Source: Gammaproteobacteria bacterium
Lineage (GTDB): Bacteria; Pseudomonadota; Gammaproteobacteria; Pseudomonadales; Azotimanducaceae
NCBI GenBank assembly: GCA_012960535.1
Contig: DUBB01000031.1
Span: 217,294-281,293 of the forward strand
Direction: 5' to 3'
Length of the DNA: 64,000 nucleotides
Shown here: piece after piece, positions 45,064 through 55,100 of the stretch
Layout: each line of letters starts with the position of its first letter
Numbering within the stretch: position 1 is the stretch's first letter
The notes under the pieces: generated by a model
Databases searched by the model: none
The model's input: the letters and a program-made list of their open reading frames with translations, nothing else
What the model was told of the DNA's origin: nothing
Position numbers and translations under genes: made by a program

Positions 45064-45849
45064 ATGGATAAGAAATCGTTTTTCCAGGAGCACTGGGTAA
45101 CCATCGAACAAGAGCGTTTGGCTCGTTATGAAGACATGTTCATATTCAGCGCCCATCAGGAACCTCTAATAACATCCCTTAAACTAGGCCAAGGCATGAC
45201 AGTGGCAGATTATGGTTGTGGCCCAGGTTTTATGGCAATGGAAATAGCCAGGCGCGTGGGGCCAACCGGCAAAGTATATGGGCTGGACATTAACCACCAG
45301 TTTCTGGACAGAGCTGCCCAACGAGGCCGTGATGAAGGTATTACCCAGCTACAATTCATCCACCTGGATCGGGCCAGTCTTGCAGCACATTCACTCGATC
45401 GTCTGTTCTGCAAGAACGTATTAGAATATGTGCCAGACCTTCAAAAAACGCTGACCGAGCAGTTCAGTTTACTTAGACCAGGTGGTTTGATCGAAATCAT
45501 AGATAGCGACTGGGGATTCGTGATCGTCGAGCCCTGGGGTGAAGAGATAACCCGTGCATTTTTTGCAGCTGCTGCACCCGCTTTCAAAGAACCTCATATC
45601 GGACGAAAACTCTATGCGGCGCTACGGCAAGTGGGTTATGAAAATATTAATGTGCAAATTTCTGCAGCCGTAGATACCTCTGGCGGTGGAATCGGGGTAA
45701 TAAAAAATATGGCATCCTACATCCGACAATTTGATGCCCTGCCAGGACATCAGCTCGGACAAATGCTGGCGCAACTGGAACAGGCTATTACCGACCGGAC
45801 TTTCTGTTTTGTTCTTCCTCAGTTCGTCATAACAGCCATTAAGCCTTAG
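45064..45849 (+). CDS. SAM-dependent class I methyltransferase
   Basis: The 261 residues have the SAM-binding motif I TVADYGCGPGF (47-56), motif II GKVYGLDIN, and a post-motif region LDRLFCKNVLEYVPDLQKTL and LLRPGGLIEIIDSD. The fold is that of UbiE/Coq5-like methyltransferases. AAAGGA precedes the ATG. Targets may be an O- or C-atom on a metabolite, or a quinone. It is monocistronic as far as can be seen. Confidence 0.9.
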   Translation: MDKKSFFQEHWVTIEQERLARYEDMFIFSAHQEPLITSLKLGQGMTVADYGCGPGFMAMEIARRVGPTGKVYGLDINHQFLDRAAQRGRDEGITQLQFIHLDRASLAAHSLDRLFCKNVLEYVPDLQKTLTEQFSLLRPGGLIEIIDSDWGFVIVEPWGEEITRAFFAAAAPAFKEPHIGRKLYAALRQVGYENINVQISAAVDTSGGGIGVIKNMASYIRQFDALPGHQLGQMLAQLEQAITDRTFCFVLPQFVITAIKP

Positions 45850-46199
45850 CGTTAAAGTAGCCCGCTATCAAGTGTCAGCACACTATACCCAGACGGTCCT
45901 CAGTTGCGATGATCTAAGAGACCTGCCTGATTATTCATCGACAAGGAGAGCACTTACATTTCGTAGATGGTGCCGATGTCGGTTACGCGATGGCATCGAT
46001 CCAGTTAAAGCAGCAACTCAAGCAATCCTGAATAGTCTGCCCTCTATTGTGCTCCAAGATAACTACGTGTTATCAATACTCTAGCACTGAGTTCATTTAA
46101 CCAAATCAGTTAATGATCTGGCCTGTTGCCCCTTATTTGCACCCATAGTGCCTATCGCACTGACCAAGATCAGCTGATTCTCCATGGAGGAAAATAACC
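45850..46199. other. 350-bp gap, possible short coding relic
   Basis: No intact gene is evident. A frame on the plus strand, closed by stops at both ends (about 45916-46032), reads ETCLIIHRQGEHLHFVDGAD then VGYAMASIQLKQQLKQS. It has amino-acid-like character but no start, so it may be a relic of a deleted gene; this is weak. A longer frame at 45872-46084 has no protein-like features. A GGAGG site at 46185-46189 serves the next gene. Confidence 0.3.
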
Positions 46200-47222
46200 A
46201 TGTTCCCAGGTCAATTTACACTTTGCCTTAAAGCTACAGATATAGAGGGTATGCGCCGCTTCTATGAGGCGCTGGGCTTGAAGGTGCACATTGATCAACC
46301 AACCCATGTGCTACTCAATAATGGTGACGTAGATATAGCGCTAATGACCTTCCTCGAAGAGCCTTGCCTGAATTTCAGAGGAGCAGACGTGTTTCAGATT
46401 CATGAACAGTTTGTTACCGCTGGTCTCGACAGTCAGAACACCCCACGACGATACAAGGGAGCACAATACAATATCACCGTTGACGGTATGAACTGGATCA
46501 AATATGACCCAGATGAAAACAACATCTTCTTTGATACCAACGCAGGGGAAATAGGCATGAAAGGTGAAAACCTGGCGCTTCAACGAGTACTTGATGTAGC
46601 ATTAAAACGACTCATTAATGCGGGCGCAACGCAAACCAGTCAACGGGCCTTTCGCTCCCATATCATGGACAGATTCATGCCACCTGAGAGAAGGACAAGT
46701 ACTCATCTCGGCCTGGATACCTCGTCACTAACAGAACCAGGCCGTTATGCCGGGGACTTCTCCCTCTGTTTGAGCACCCAAGACCTCCAAGCAGCACAGC
46801 ATTTTTATGAAGTACTGGGGCTGGAAATCGAAAACAGGGTTCTGAATAAACGAATCAGCATGACGAATGGCGATTGCCGGATCGACCTCATCCCGGCCAT
46901 CAGCGAAAACTGGTTAAGGTTCAGTGGGTCGGACATCTTCCGGATCTACGAGCAGTTGTCGGCAACAGGCCTACGCCCTGAGGGGAATCCACAACGGTAC
47001 AGCAAAGAAGAAACCGCCAGCTTTGCTCCCGGCATTCACTGGAAGACCCGGGATCCTGATGGAAATACGGTCTATTTTAGTACCGCAGAACAAGCGCTCA
47101 CTGCAACTGATCAGACCCCTCTGCTCGAGGCTGTTCTAAAACGTAGCCTTCGTCAACTCAAGAACATCAATGTTGATCCGGAATGCCTGACAGTACTTGA
47201 AAGTTATACCAATGAGATTTAG
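46200..47222 (+). CDS. Two-domain VOC (glyoxalase/bleomycin resistance-like) protein
   Basis: The 340 residues contain two similar halves. LCLKATDIEGMRRFYEALGLKVH, DVDIALM and MNWIKYDPDENNIFFDTN occupy about residues 7-126. LCLSTQDLQAAQHFYEVLGLEIE, CRIDLIPAI and IHWKTRDPDGNTVYFST occupy about 188-300. These are vicinal-oxygen-chelate units fused in one chain. The conserved DPDxN marks the metal-binding or beta-strand end of each unit. Candidate activities include glyoxalase, dioxygenase or epimerase reactions. A good GGAGG site precedes the start. No operon partner is seen. Confidence 0.85.
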   Translation: MFPGQFTLCLKATDIEGMRRFYEALGLKVHIDQPTHVLLNNGDVDIALMTFLEEPCLNFRGADVFQIHEQFVTAGLDSQNTPRRYKGAQYNITVDGMNWIKYDPDENNIFFDTNAGEIGMKGENLALQRVLDVALKRLINAGATQTSQRAFRSHIMDRFMPPERRTSTHLGLDTSSLTEPGRYAGDFSLCLSTQDLQAAQHFYEVLGLEIENRVLNKRISMTNGDCRIDLIPAISENWLRFSGSDIFRIYEQLSATGLRPEGNPQRYSKEETASFAPGIHWKTRDPDGNTVYFSTAEQALTATDQTPLLEAVLKRSLRQLKNINVDPECLTVLESYTNEI

Positions 47223-47542
47223 CCCCTGCCTGCCTGATTGCAGAAGATCGTATCAATCACTGTGCTAAGGCGTGATCGCGGATGCCATAGGATCGTTATT
47301 GGGCAAAAATTGCGATTCCCCTGAACGATAATGGATTTTCTGACGAGTAGCGGGATGATTACGCCAGAGCAAGGAACTAATTACAGACAGCTCAAAGCAT
47401 CGCTGGTATCAAGCTAACTCAGTGTTCAATATGGATCCAAGCTCGCATCAGCCTATCAATCCGCGCAACTAGATACCCCGGACTCAAATGGTATATTCTA
47501 ACCATGCTTGTTTAGTAACCAGTCTGGAATGCAGGTTTTGGT
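47223..47542. other. 320-bp leader region of the haloperoxidase lipoprotein
   Basis: No gene is seen. It contains AAAAATTGCGATTCCCC at 47304-47320, identical to the copy in the gap at 35.99 kb. The sequence just upstream of the GTG has no strong ribosome site. The promoter for the large lipoprotein should lie here. Confidence 0.35.
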
Positions 47543-50500
47543 GTGATCGAATTCTATAAAGATAATTTCACTTACAAAAAGATTTATCGAAAAGTCGTTT
47601 CGGTGCTGTGTTTAATGCTGCTGAGTGCATGTGGCGGTGGGAACTCTGGCAGCAATGCGCCTACCAATACAGCCTCACCAGCACCTACGCCTGTCGAAAC
47701 CGAATCTCCAATCTTCAGAGAAAACACAACCGAACTGGGTCTAACCTATTCGCTGCAAAATGATGGCACCGACATCATCGATTCCGAGGGGGGGCTATCC
47801 CTGACCGATATCGACAAAGATGGCCAGCTGGAGCTCTATGTTGCCCATGGTAAATCAGAACCCGGAAAACTATTCAGCTACGACGGAGCCAGGTTCGTAG
47901 AAATTGCAGACAAAAATGGCATCACCGTGTCTGATGTCGATACAGCCGGTTATTTTATTGATCTCGACGGCGATGGCTGGAAAGACTTCATATCAATTCA
48001 GGCACAGCGCATTGAAACCTTCCATAACGATGGTAGCGGGAGATTCATTGTTTCGACAACCGAGACTAACCTTAGCAGCCAGGCCGGGCCAGGCGAGGCC
48101 AGGCGAAAATTTTCCCTCGCCGCAGGTGACTATGACCTCGACGGTGACCTGGACCTGTTTTTTGCCCATTGGGGGGCACTACTCAGCACACAGGAGAACC
48201 TCACAGAGTATCTCTGGGAAAACGACGGCCTGGGCCATTTCTCAGACAACAGCATCATCGTGCCCATCAGCGGCACAGCAGAGGAAAACCCCACTGAACG
48301 GTCCTTTACACCTACTTTTGCTGATATCAATTCAGACGGCTTCCCCGATCTCCTGATTAGCGGCGATTTCGGCACCAGCCAGGTCCTACTCAATGAAGCT
48401 GGCACGCATTTTCTTGATCAAACCAGCAATGTTATCAGTGATGAATTCGGTATGGGTGGAACCGTTGCTGATTACGATAACGATGGTGATCTCGATTGGT
48501 TCGTTTCCAGCATTTTCAGTGAGAGCGGGGGATCAATCAAAGGCTCTGGAACGGGCAACCGCCTCTACCAGAACGATGGCCAGGGTCACTTTTCCGATGT
48601 CACGGAAATCGCGGGGGTTCGCGAGGGCGGCTGGGGCTGGGGTAGCTGTTTTGCCGACTTTGATAACGATGGCAATGTTGATCTTTTTCATACCAATGGT
48701 TGGGGCCTAGATCTTCACGTTGAAGATGCATCCCGGTTGTTTATGTCCAATGGTGATGGCACGTTCAGTGAAAAAGCCACCGAAATGGGCCTTAACCACA
48801 CAGCGCAGGGTAGGGGAGTTGTCTGTGCCGACTACAATAGCGACGGCAAGGTCGATATCCTGATAGCAAATCATGGCGGTTCACCCAGTGTATTTACCAA
48901 TGAGAACAACAACGGTAATCACTACCTGCAAATGAGACTGAAAGGCAAAAGCGCTAACCCAGATGCTGTCGGCGCAAGAGTAACTATCACCACAGCCTCT
49001 GGCCCGCAGATGCAGGAAAGCCAGATGGGCACCTGGTATCTTTCGCAAGGCCCTGACATTCTTCATTTTGGATTGGGTCAAAACGAGACTGTGACCGCAA
49101 TCGACATAGCCTGGCCTGGTCCAGGGCGGCTGGAAAGTCGCCTTGAAAATATTGCGGTTGATCAGCTTGTCGAAATAGAACAACCAGAACTGACTGGCTT
49201 GTCATTGAATATCGTCCAGGGTGACGGCAATGGCATTTACACAAGCGGAGACAGAATTCCTATTCAGGCAGACGCAGCTCCGAGGGGTTACTTTTTCAGC
49301 CATTGGTCAGCTAGCAGCGCTGGTAGTTTTGAAGATTCACATGCCCCATCTACGCTATTTACCATGCCTGGAGTGCCAGTAATCCTGACAGCAAATTTTC
49401 TACCGGGTGTTGCCACTGACCAGCGTGTTTCTGTCGCCCGACGCTGGAACGAGGTTCTTTTGCAGGCCATCCGAAACGACTATGCCCGACCTACTGTACA
49501 TGCTCGTAATCTGTTCCATACAGCCGCTGCCATGTACGATGCCTGGTCAGTCTATTCCGACGTTTCCATTCCCTGGCTACTGGGACGAGAACGAAATGGA
49601 ACAAGCTGCAACTTCGAGGCACCCGTTCAACCCGTGGACATTACAGCAGCCAAGGAAGAGGCGCTTAGTTATGCCATATACAGAATTATCAACCACCGAT
49701 TTGCAAGCTCACCGGGCGCCAGCAATATCCGCAGAGACGCCAATGCTCTGATGAGCTGGCTGGATTATGATATCAGCCTGGATTCAACTGAATACAGTAC
49801 CGGTTCGCCGGCAGCCATAGGCAATTACATTGGCCAGTGCTACATTGAATTTGGCCTTGAAGACGGATCCAATGAGCGCGATGGCTATCGGAATATCAGC
49901 TATAAAGCCGTAAACCCACCGCTTGAGCCTGCCTTACCGGGAAACCCCAATATCCTTGACCTGAATCGCTGGCAACCGCTTGCATTGGAAGATTATATCG
50001 ATCAGGCAGGTAATCCAGTTACTGGAACGCCAGAGTTCTTAAGCCCTGAGTGGGGCCAGGTGGTGCCCTTCGCCCTATCACAGGATGATTTAACGATCTA
50101 CCAACGAGACGGCTTTGATTATTGGGTTTATCACGACCCAAAGATGCCGCCGACCATTGATGGGACTTTAACCGACAGCTACAAATACACCTTCTCACTG
50201 GTCAGTGTATGGTCATCGCATCTGGATCCGGGAGACGGCGTTTTAATTGATATATCTCCTGCCAGTCTCGGCAATATCGAGTCGTATCCTGGCCAGTTTG
50301 AGGACTACCCCGATTTCTATCGGATGTTCCAGGGTGGTGATGCCAGCCGGGGTTATGACATCAACCCGATGACTGGAGCGCCTTATGCGCCACAACAGGT
50401 TCTTCGAGGCGACTACACCCGGGTTCTGGCGGAATTCTGGGCGGATGGCCCTGATTCAGAAACGCCGCCGGGTCATTGGTTTGTCATTCTAAATAAAATC

Positions 50501-51274
50501 AGTGACCACGATCTATTGCAACGACGATTTAGCGGTGAAGGAGAAGAACTTAGCCTGCTTGAATGGGATATCAAATCTTATCTCCTGCTGGGTGGCGCCA
50601 TGCACGATGCTGCCATCACAGCCTGGGGCATCAAAGGCTGGTACGACTATATCAGACCCATTTCTTCCCTCCGAGCCATGGCAGACCGAGGTCAGAGCTC
50701 CGACCCCGCTCTACCATCCTTCCATGTCGACGGAATAACACTAATTGCCGGCTATATCGAGCTGGTCGACAATGATGATCCACTGGTCGGCGACGACAAT
50801 GAACACCTTAACAAGATTAAACTGCTGGCATGGAAAGGACCGAATTTCATAGCCGACCCCGAAACCGATACAGCAGGAGTTGACTGGGTTCTCGCCGAGA
50901 ACTGGTGGCCCTACCAGCGGCCCTCTTTTGTTACGCCTCCTTTTGCAGGGTACATTTCCGGGCACTCAACCTACTCGAGAGCTGCCGCAGAGATACTCAC
51001 GGCCCTGACCGCAGATCCATATTTCCCTGGCGGTATGAGCGGTTTTGAAATCAGTGCAAATGAATTCCTGGTGTTTGAAGAGGGGCCGACAGTCGATATG
51101 ACATTGCAGTGGGCCACCTATCGCGACGCCTCAGATCAGTGCAGCCTTTCGCGAATCTGGGGGGGCATTCATCCGCCTGTAGATGATATACCGGGGCGTC
51201 TTATCGGAATCAAAATCGGTACTGATGCATTCCTGGTGGGCAAATCCTACTTTGATGGGTCTGCCGTTCCCTGA
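47543..51274 (+). CDS. Lipoprotein fusing FG-GAP/ASPIC propeller to a vanadium-haloperoxidase domain
   Basis: The 1243 residues start at GTG. The lipobox is LLSAC (Cys30). Residues about 60-470 carry FG-GAP/VCBS repeats with DxDxDG-type calcium loops (ADYDNDGDLDWF, ADFDNDGNVDLF). About 480-560 is an ASPIC/UnbV domain, and about 560-630 an InlB-like bacterial repeat (YFFSHWSAS, FTMPGVPVILTANF). From about 635 to the end is a vanadium-dependent haloperoxidase-like PAP2 domain. KGWYDYIRP (Lys1031, Arg1038), ISGHS (Ser1139, Gly1140, His1141) and RIWGGIHPP (Arg1204, His1210) reproduce the vanadate-binding set of fungal chloroperoxidase (K353, R360, S402-H404, R490, H496) with the same spacings. 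It would be surface- or periplasm-anchored. Halogenating or phosphatase activity is untested. Confidence 0.88.
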   Translation: MIEFYKDNFTYKKIYRKVVSVLCLMLLSACGGGNSGSNAPTNTASPAPTPVETESPIFRENTTELGLTYSLQNDGTDIIDSEGGLSLTDIDKDGQLELYVAHGKSEPGKLFSYDGARFVEIADKNGITVSDVDTAGYFIDLDGDGWKDFISIQAQRIETFHNDGSGRFIVSTTETNLSSQAGPGEARRKFSLAAGDYDLDGDLDLFFAHWGALLSTQENLTEYLWENDGLGHFSDNSIIVPISGTAEENPTERSFTPTFADINSDGFPDLLISGDFGTSQVLLNEAGTHFLDQTSNVISDEFGMGGTVADYDNDGDLDWFVSSIFSESGGSIKGSGTGNRLYQNDGQGHFSDVTEIAGVREGGWGWGSCFADFDNDGNVDLFHTNGWGLDLHVEDASRLFMSNGDGTFSEKATEMGLNHTAQGRGVVCADYNSDGKVDILIANHGGSPSVFTNENNNGNHYLQMRLKGKSANPDAVGARVTITTASGPQMQESQMGTWYLSQGPDILHFGLGQNETVTAIDIAWPGPGRLESRLENIAVDQLVEIEQPELTGLSLNIVQGDGNGIYTSGDRIPIQADAAPRGYFFSHWSASSAGSFEDSHAPSTLFTMPGVPVILTANFLPGVATDQRVSVARRWNEVLLQAIRNDYARPTVHARNLFHTAAAMYDAWSVYSDVSIPWLLGRERNGTSCNFEAPVQPVDITAAKEEALSYAIYRIINHRFASSPGASNIRRDANALMSWLDYDISLDSTEYSTGSPAAIGNYIGQCYIEFGLEDGSNERDGYRNISYKAVNPPLEPALPGNPNILDLNRWQPLALEDYIDQAGNPVTGTPEFLSPEWGQVVPFALSQDDLTIYQRDGFDYWVYHDPKMPPTIDGTLTDSYKYTFSLVSVWSSHLDPGDGVLIDISPASLGNIESYPGQFEDYPDFYRMFQGGDASRGYDINPMTGAPYAPQQVLRGDYTRVLAEFWADGPDSETPPGHWFVILNKISDHDLLQRRFSGEGEELSLLEWDIKSYLLLGGAMHDAAITAWGIKGWYDYIRPISSLRAMADRGQSSDPALPSFHVDGITLIAGYIELVDNDDPLVGDDNEHLNKIKLLAWKGPNFIADPETDTAGVDWVLAENWWPYQRPSFVTPPFAGYISGHSTYSRAAAEILTALTADPYFPGGMSGFEISANEFLVFEEGPTVDMTLQWATYRDASDQCSLSRIWGGIHPPVDDIPGRLIGIKIGTDAFLVGKSYFDGSAVP

Positions 51275-51393
51275 TCATGCTCCTGCCCATTCTGATTCTA
51301 GTGATCGTCAAACCATTTTATTAACCCTTGGCCGACAGATTTAGGCCCAAACCACGTAAAAGCTGTAATTCTCAGATCTGGCAGGCGCTTTAT

Positions 51394-51591
51394 ATGAAAA
51401 CGACAATATTACTGACCCCAGCCACAATACTGATAATGATCACCTGGTGCTCATTTCTATCAGCAGACCCAAGGACCAGAATGCTGGCCCGGTTAGACCA
51501 GAATGGTGACGGCATGATAGATCAAAGCATCGACCCTCTTGCTACAACATATTTAGTTGACATTACCTCTGCAAAGGTTGTTAACTTTTAG
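51394..51591 (+). CDS. Small secreted EF-hand-like protein
   Basis: From the ATG at 51394 (a longer frame begins at 51328) the 65-residue product has a hydrophobic signal (about 2-24) and then LARLDQNGDGMIDQS, a canonical EF-hand calcium loop (DxNxDG). Only one loop is visible. The ribosome site is weak. It lies 120 bp after the haloperoxidase lipoprotein and 23 bp before the next small gene, in the same direction. It may be a small calcium-binding partner or a truncated remnant of a larger EF-hand protein. Confidence 0.5.
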   Translation: MKTTILLTPATILIMITWCSFLSADPRTRMLARLDQNGDGMIDQSIDPLATTYLVDITSAKVVNF

Positions 51592-51614
51592 GCTCAATCA
51601 ACAAGGAATCAGGT

Positions 51615-52022
51615 ATGAATATCCTTCAGGGTTACATTCGAGACAGCAAACAGTTAATTAAAATTACCTTCGTAGCGATGAGCCTGATTTTCTCGGTAGT
51701 GCATACGGCACAATCTCAACCCGATGAATACCAGCAAAGGGTATTGCTGCAGATCCAAAAAATAGAACTAACAGAAGATCAGACAGCATCATTTCGCCTG
51801 AACCTCCAGGCTTTTTATAAAGCACGCAATGGGGCAACCCGCCGTATATCCAGGTCAGGCGGTGACCTCAAGGTTCGTATTAAACGAGAATTAAGGAAGA
51901 CAGCAGACAAAGCTGTCAAAAAAATGTCGACTGTTTTAACCCCTGAACAGCTGGGAAACTACAGCGAACTCGTGAAAATCGCCAATGATCAATATCTGGC
52001 AAAATCAGGCCTACTTGACTAA
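51615..52022 (+). CDS. Small exported helical protein, function unknown
   Basis: The 135 residues have a hydrophobic export signal (about 13-34, ending AQSQ) and a helical mature part rich in Lys/Arg and Glu: LTEDQTASFRLNLQAFYKARN and VKKMSTVLTPEQLGNYSELV. The LTPEQ pattern recalls Spy/CpxP/heavy-metal-resistor-type periplasmic proteins but the match is weak. An AAGGAATCAGG site precedes the ATG. A perfect terminator-like hairpin follows 52 bases after the stop, closing the haloperoxidase transcription unit. Confidence 0.62.
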   Translation: MNILQGYIRDSKQLIKITFVAMSLIFSVVHTAQSQPDEYQQRVLLQIQKIELTEDQTASFRLNLQAFYKARNGATRRISRSGGDLKVRIKRELRKTADKAVKKMSTVLTPEQLGNYSELVKIANDQYLAKSGLLD

Positions 52023-52073
52023 CGCCGACTAAAATTCACCCTCTCTGAAAGAACAACGCGCTCTAGTTAAAGC

Positions 52074-52105
52074 AAAAAAAGCGCGCCCCAGGGGCGCGCT
52101 TTTTT
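52074..52105. terminator. Strong bidirectional intrinsic terminator
   Basis: An A7 run (52074-52080), a perfect 9-bp GC stem GCGCGCCCC (52081-52089) and GGGGCGCGC (52091-52099) with one unpaired A, then a T6 run. It works in both directions, between the rightward haloperoxidase unit and the leftward TonB receptor. Confidence 0.93.
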
Positions 52106-52144
52106 ATCTCTTTAACTTTACAAATCTTAACTAGTTTTATTTTC

Positions 52145-55100
52145 CTAGCCTCCAAAGTTATAGGTTGCTTCAACGCCCCAGTATCGCGGATACAATGCGA
52201 TAACACGCTGTGGCCAGTTCGGGCCATAGCCTGTCCTGCGCGTATCCATATCAGCTCCGCGTATGTAGGTGTTATCAAATACATTGTCAACAAATATAGA
52301 AGCATTCCACTGGCCGGCAACATCTCGGAAGGTGACTCTTAAATCCATGCGATCGCGAGTAGGTACCCTGTCCCAGGGCCGATCAAACGCATGCGTCGAA
52401 TAATCTCCTGTATACGAGTAGGCCATATAAGCTGTGAAGGAACCAGGATCGGTAAACCATGCATAAGATGCCCACATAGAGGCTTTCTGCTTCGGTATCC
52501 CCTGTAACTGATAACCTTCAATCTCCAGGCAATAAAGAGCCTTGAGTTCAGGGCTCATATTACAGGGGTTCTCGCTTAAATCTCCGCCGAATACAGCCCT
52601 GGGGTACCGGGGATCGTCCTCGTTAAAAAAGGTATAGGGCGCATCGTACTCACTGATCGTGTAACTGTAGTTACCACCAAACGTGAAAGCTTCGCTGACC
52701 AGATAAAGTGCATCTATCTCAAAGCCCCTATTGACCGCATTAGCGATATTGGTGGTCACAGAAACTGGCCCTCGACCCGCCGGAGGGGACAGCGCACCGC
52801 CACCGGGGACGGTAATGTTCGGCAAGGTAAAATCACCTGATTCCTCTTCCCATTTCTCTACGTGATCCTGATAGTTCTTGTAATCATAGTAATACAAAGC
52901 CATGTTTAACTGCAGGGTTCCGTCCAAATGGGTGCCCTTGTAACCCAGTTCGTACGAGGTAATTTCCTCGCCTTCGAACCCTAATAGGACACGCAGATCG
53001 CAACCACTATTGCCATCACCACCAAACGATTCATCACAGGTACCTGAACCATCAGAATCGACCACAGTCCTGTTATCAGGGCCACCCATGTTCCAGCCGC
53101 CGGCACGATAACCAGAAGTGACCCCAAAATAAACAAGGATATCATCGTTAGGTTCCCAGTTGAAATTAACCCGCCAGGTTAATTCAGCATCGGGCTCAAA
53201 TTTGCCCGTTGTTCGGTGTCCCCATGATATTGGAACTCCCTCCAGCCTCAGAGGATGGGCACAATCAGTGGCCATCAATGAACAGGTTGGCTCAATAGGA
53301 AAATCAGGATTACCCGTGAAAAAAGCCGCGCCCATGGCCACATTCATCGCTGCCAGTGGGGTAACGCCTGCGCCGTAGAAATCCAGCGGACCAGCGCCTA
53401 CTTCGTTGCCATTCATCACAGTTTGGATAGCCCAGGGTAACCAACCATAGCCACTTACGTCGAGCTCGGAATAACCACCACGCTGTTCAAAGCCATCTCG
53501 CTCATCCTTTGAATAACGAAAGCCGAGGGTTACACTCAGGTCTTCCGACAGCTTCAGGTCACCCTGGGTATAAAAAGCCCTATTCTCTGTATCGATGATA
53601 TTCTGGTGCTCATAGATAGCACCAGTATCACTATAACGTGAGTAATTGGTACCCTCATCGCCACAATAGATGCCATAGCCTCCACCCGGATTCACGGTTT
53701 GCGCGCCATTAACGACCGCCTCCCGCCAGTTAAAGCACTGCGCGACCCCTGTGCCTGCTAACTCGTCGCCAGGAACCCAGCCTACCAGGGCAAGGGCATC
53801 AAGCAACCAGTTAGGGTGTTCATCCGTGCCATAGTTAACCCCGTTAATAACCCTGCCTTGGGCCGCTCTTTCTCGAATACCGTACCACTGATCCCGTTTT
53901 TCGATAAAGTAATAAAGACCCGTGGTCGCTGTCCAGCGATCACCGAGCTCCCAGAAAATACGAAGTTCATGCGACAGACTGTCCGTCTGGGCAATAACGG
54001 TGTCGTTGTTGTCAGACACGAAACTATCAGAGAAATCATTGTCACGATTAAAGTAATACTCGAAATCCTGGTAACCCATCAGATAGCGAAATGAGAGTGT
54101 GTCACTAACATCCCAGTCAACCACCAGAGACGCGGCACTGTGATCAAAGGTCTCCCAGGCAGAATTATTGGTCAGGGCGATGATTTCGGGGGCGTCCGAG
54201 TCACCGATAGCGTAGGAGCCTACCGCAGCGCTCTGATAATTAGCAGAAGGCATAAATGGCCAGGCTCCGACGTGATCAACACCAGGTCGGTTATAGGCAC
54301 CATAGGCAATTTCCCCTGTTACCGGATGTATCCACGGTGCTGCGCCCATCGGATTATCAGCAAGATCACCGTAGGTGTTGTACCAGGTTTCATCTACCTC
54401 TCTGAACCCATGCGCGTAATGATTGGTATCACGACTGACCCGATAGCGCGGGTCACAATCACTGGCCGAATCGATTGGGTGAACACCAATACAAGGACCT
54501 TCAGAGGTAATTCCATGACCACCATTACCGAAGTTGCCTGCTCGACGGCTGCGCCTGTCATTGACACGTAGATTCGCTTTTAGGGTATCACTGGCTTCCC
54601 AGTCAAGAATCAGCGCTATATTCTGGTCATTTACGCCTTCAACATCCTCAGAGCCTGCATGGCCATCCACTGCCCCGTCACGTTTTCGCTTTACACCGGT
54701 CAGGCGATAGGCCAGGGAATCATTAACAGGTCCGGTTAAAAAACCAAAATATTCATTGGTATTATATTGACCGAGCATAAGCCGCGCCTGGGCTTCAAAA
54801 ATATCGTGATTGGGCTGGTTGGTCACATAGTTAAGTACACCGCCAATCGAGTTTCTCCCGTACAAGGTGCCCTGGGGGCCCCTGAGTACCTCGATGCGTT
54901 GAATATCGTACAGGCCAGCTTCGGTTGCCGCGATACCAAAATCAGAGGAGTAAATGCCGTTGTAGTAGGTACCGACACCGGGGTCGCCGCCCAGGCCTCG
55001 GAAATTCCTTCCTACGCCTCGAATCTTGATGTCCCAGTCGGTTCGGGTCGTTGCGGGAATGAAATTAACCATTTCATTGGGGCCCATTACACCCATATCT

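Noticed and set aside
44663..45156. Two short leftward frames before the methyltransferase
   Set aside because: One overlaps the methyltransferase gene and neither looks like protein.
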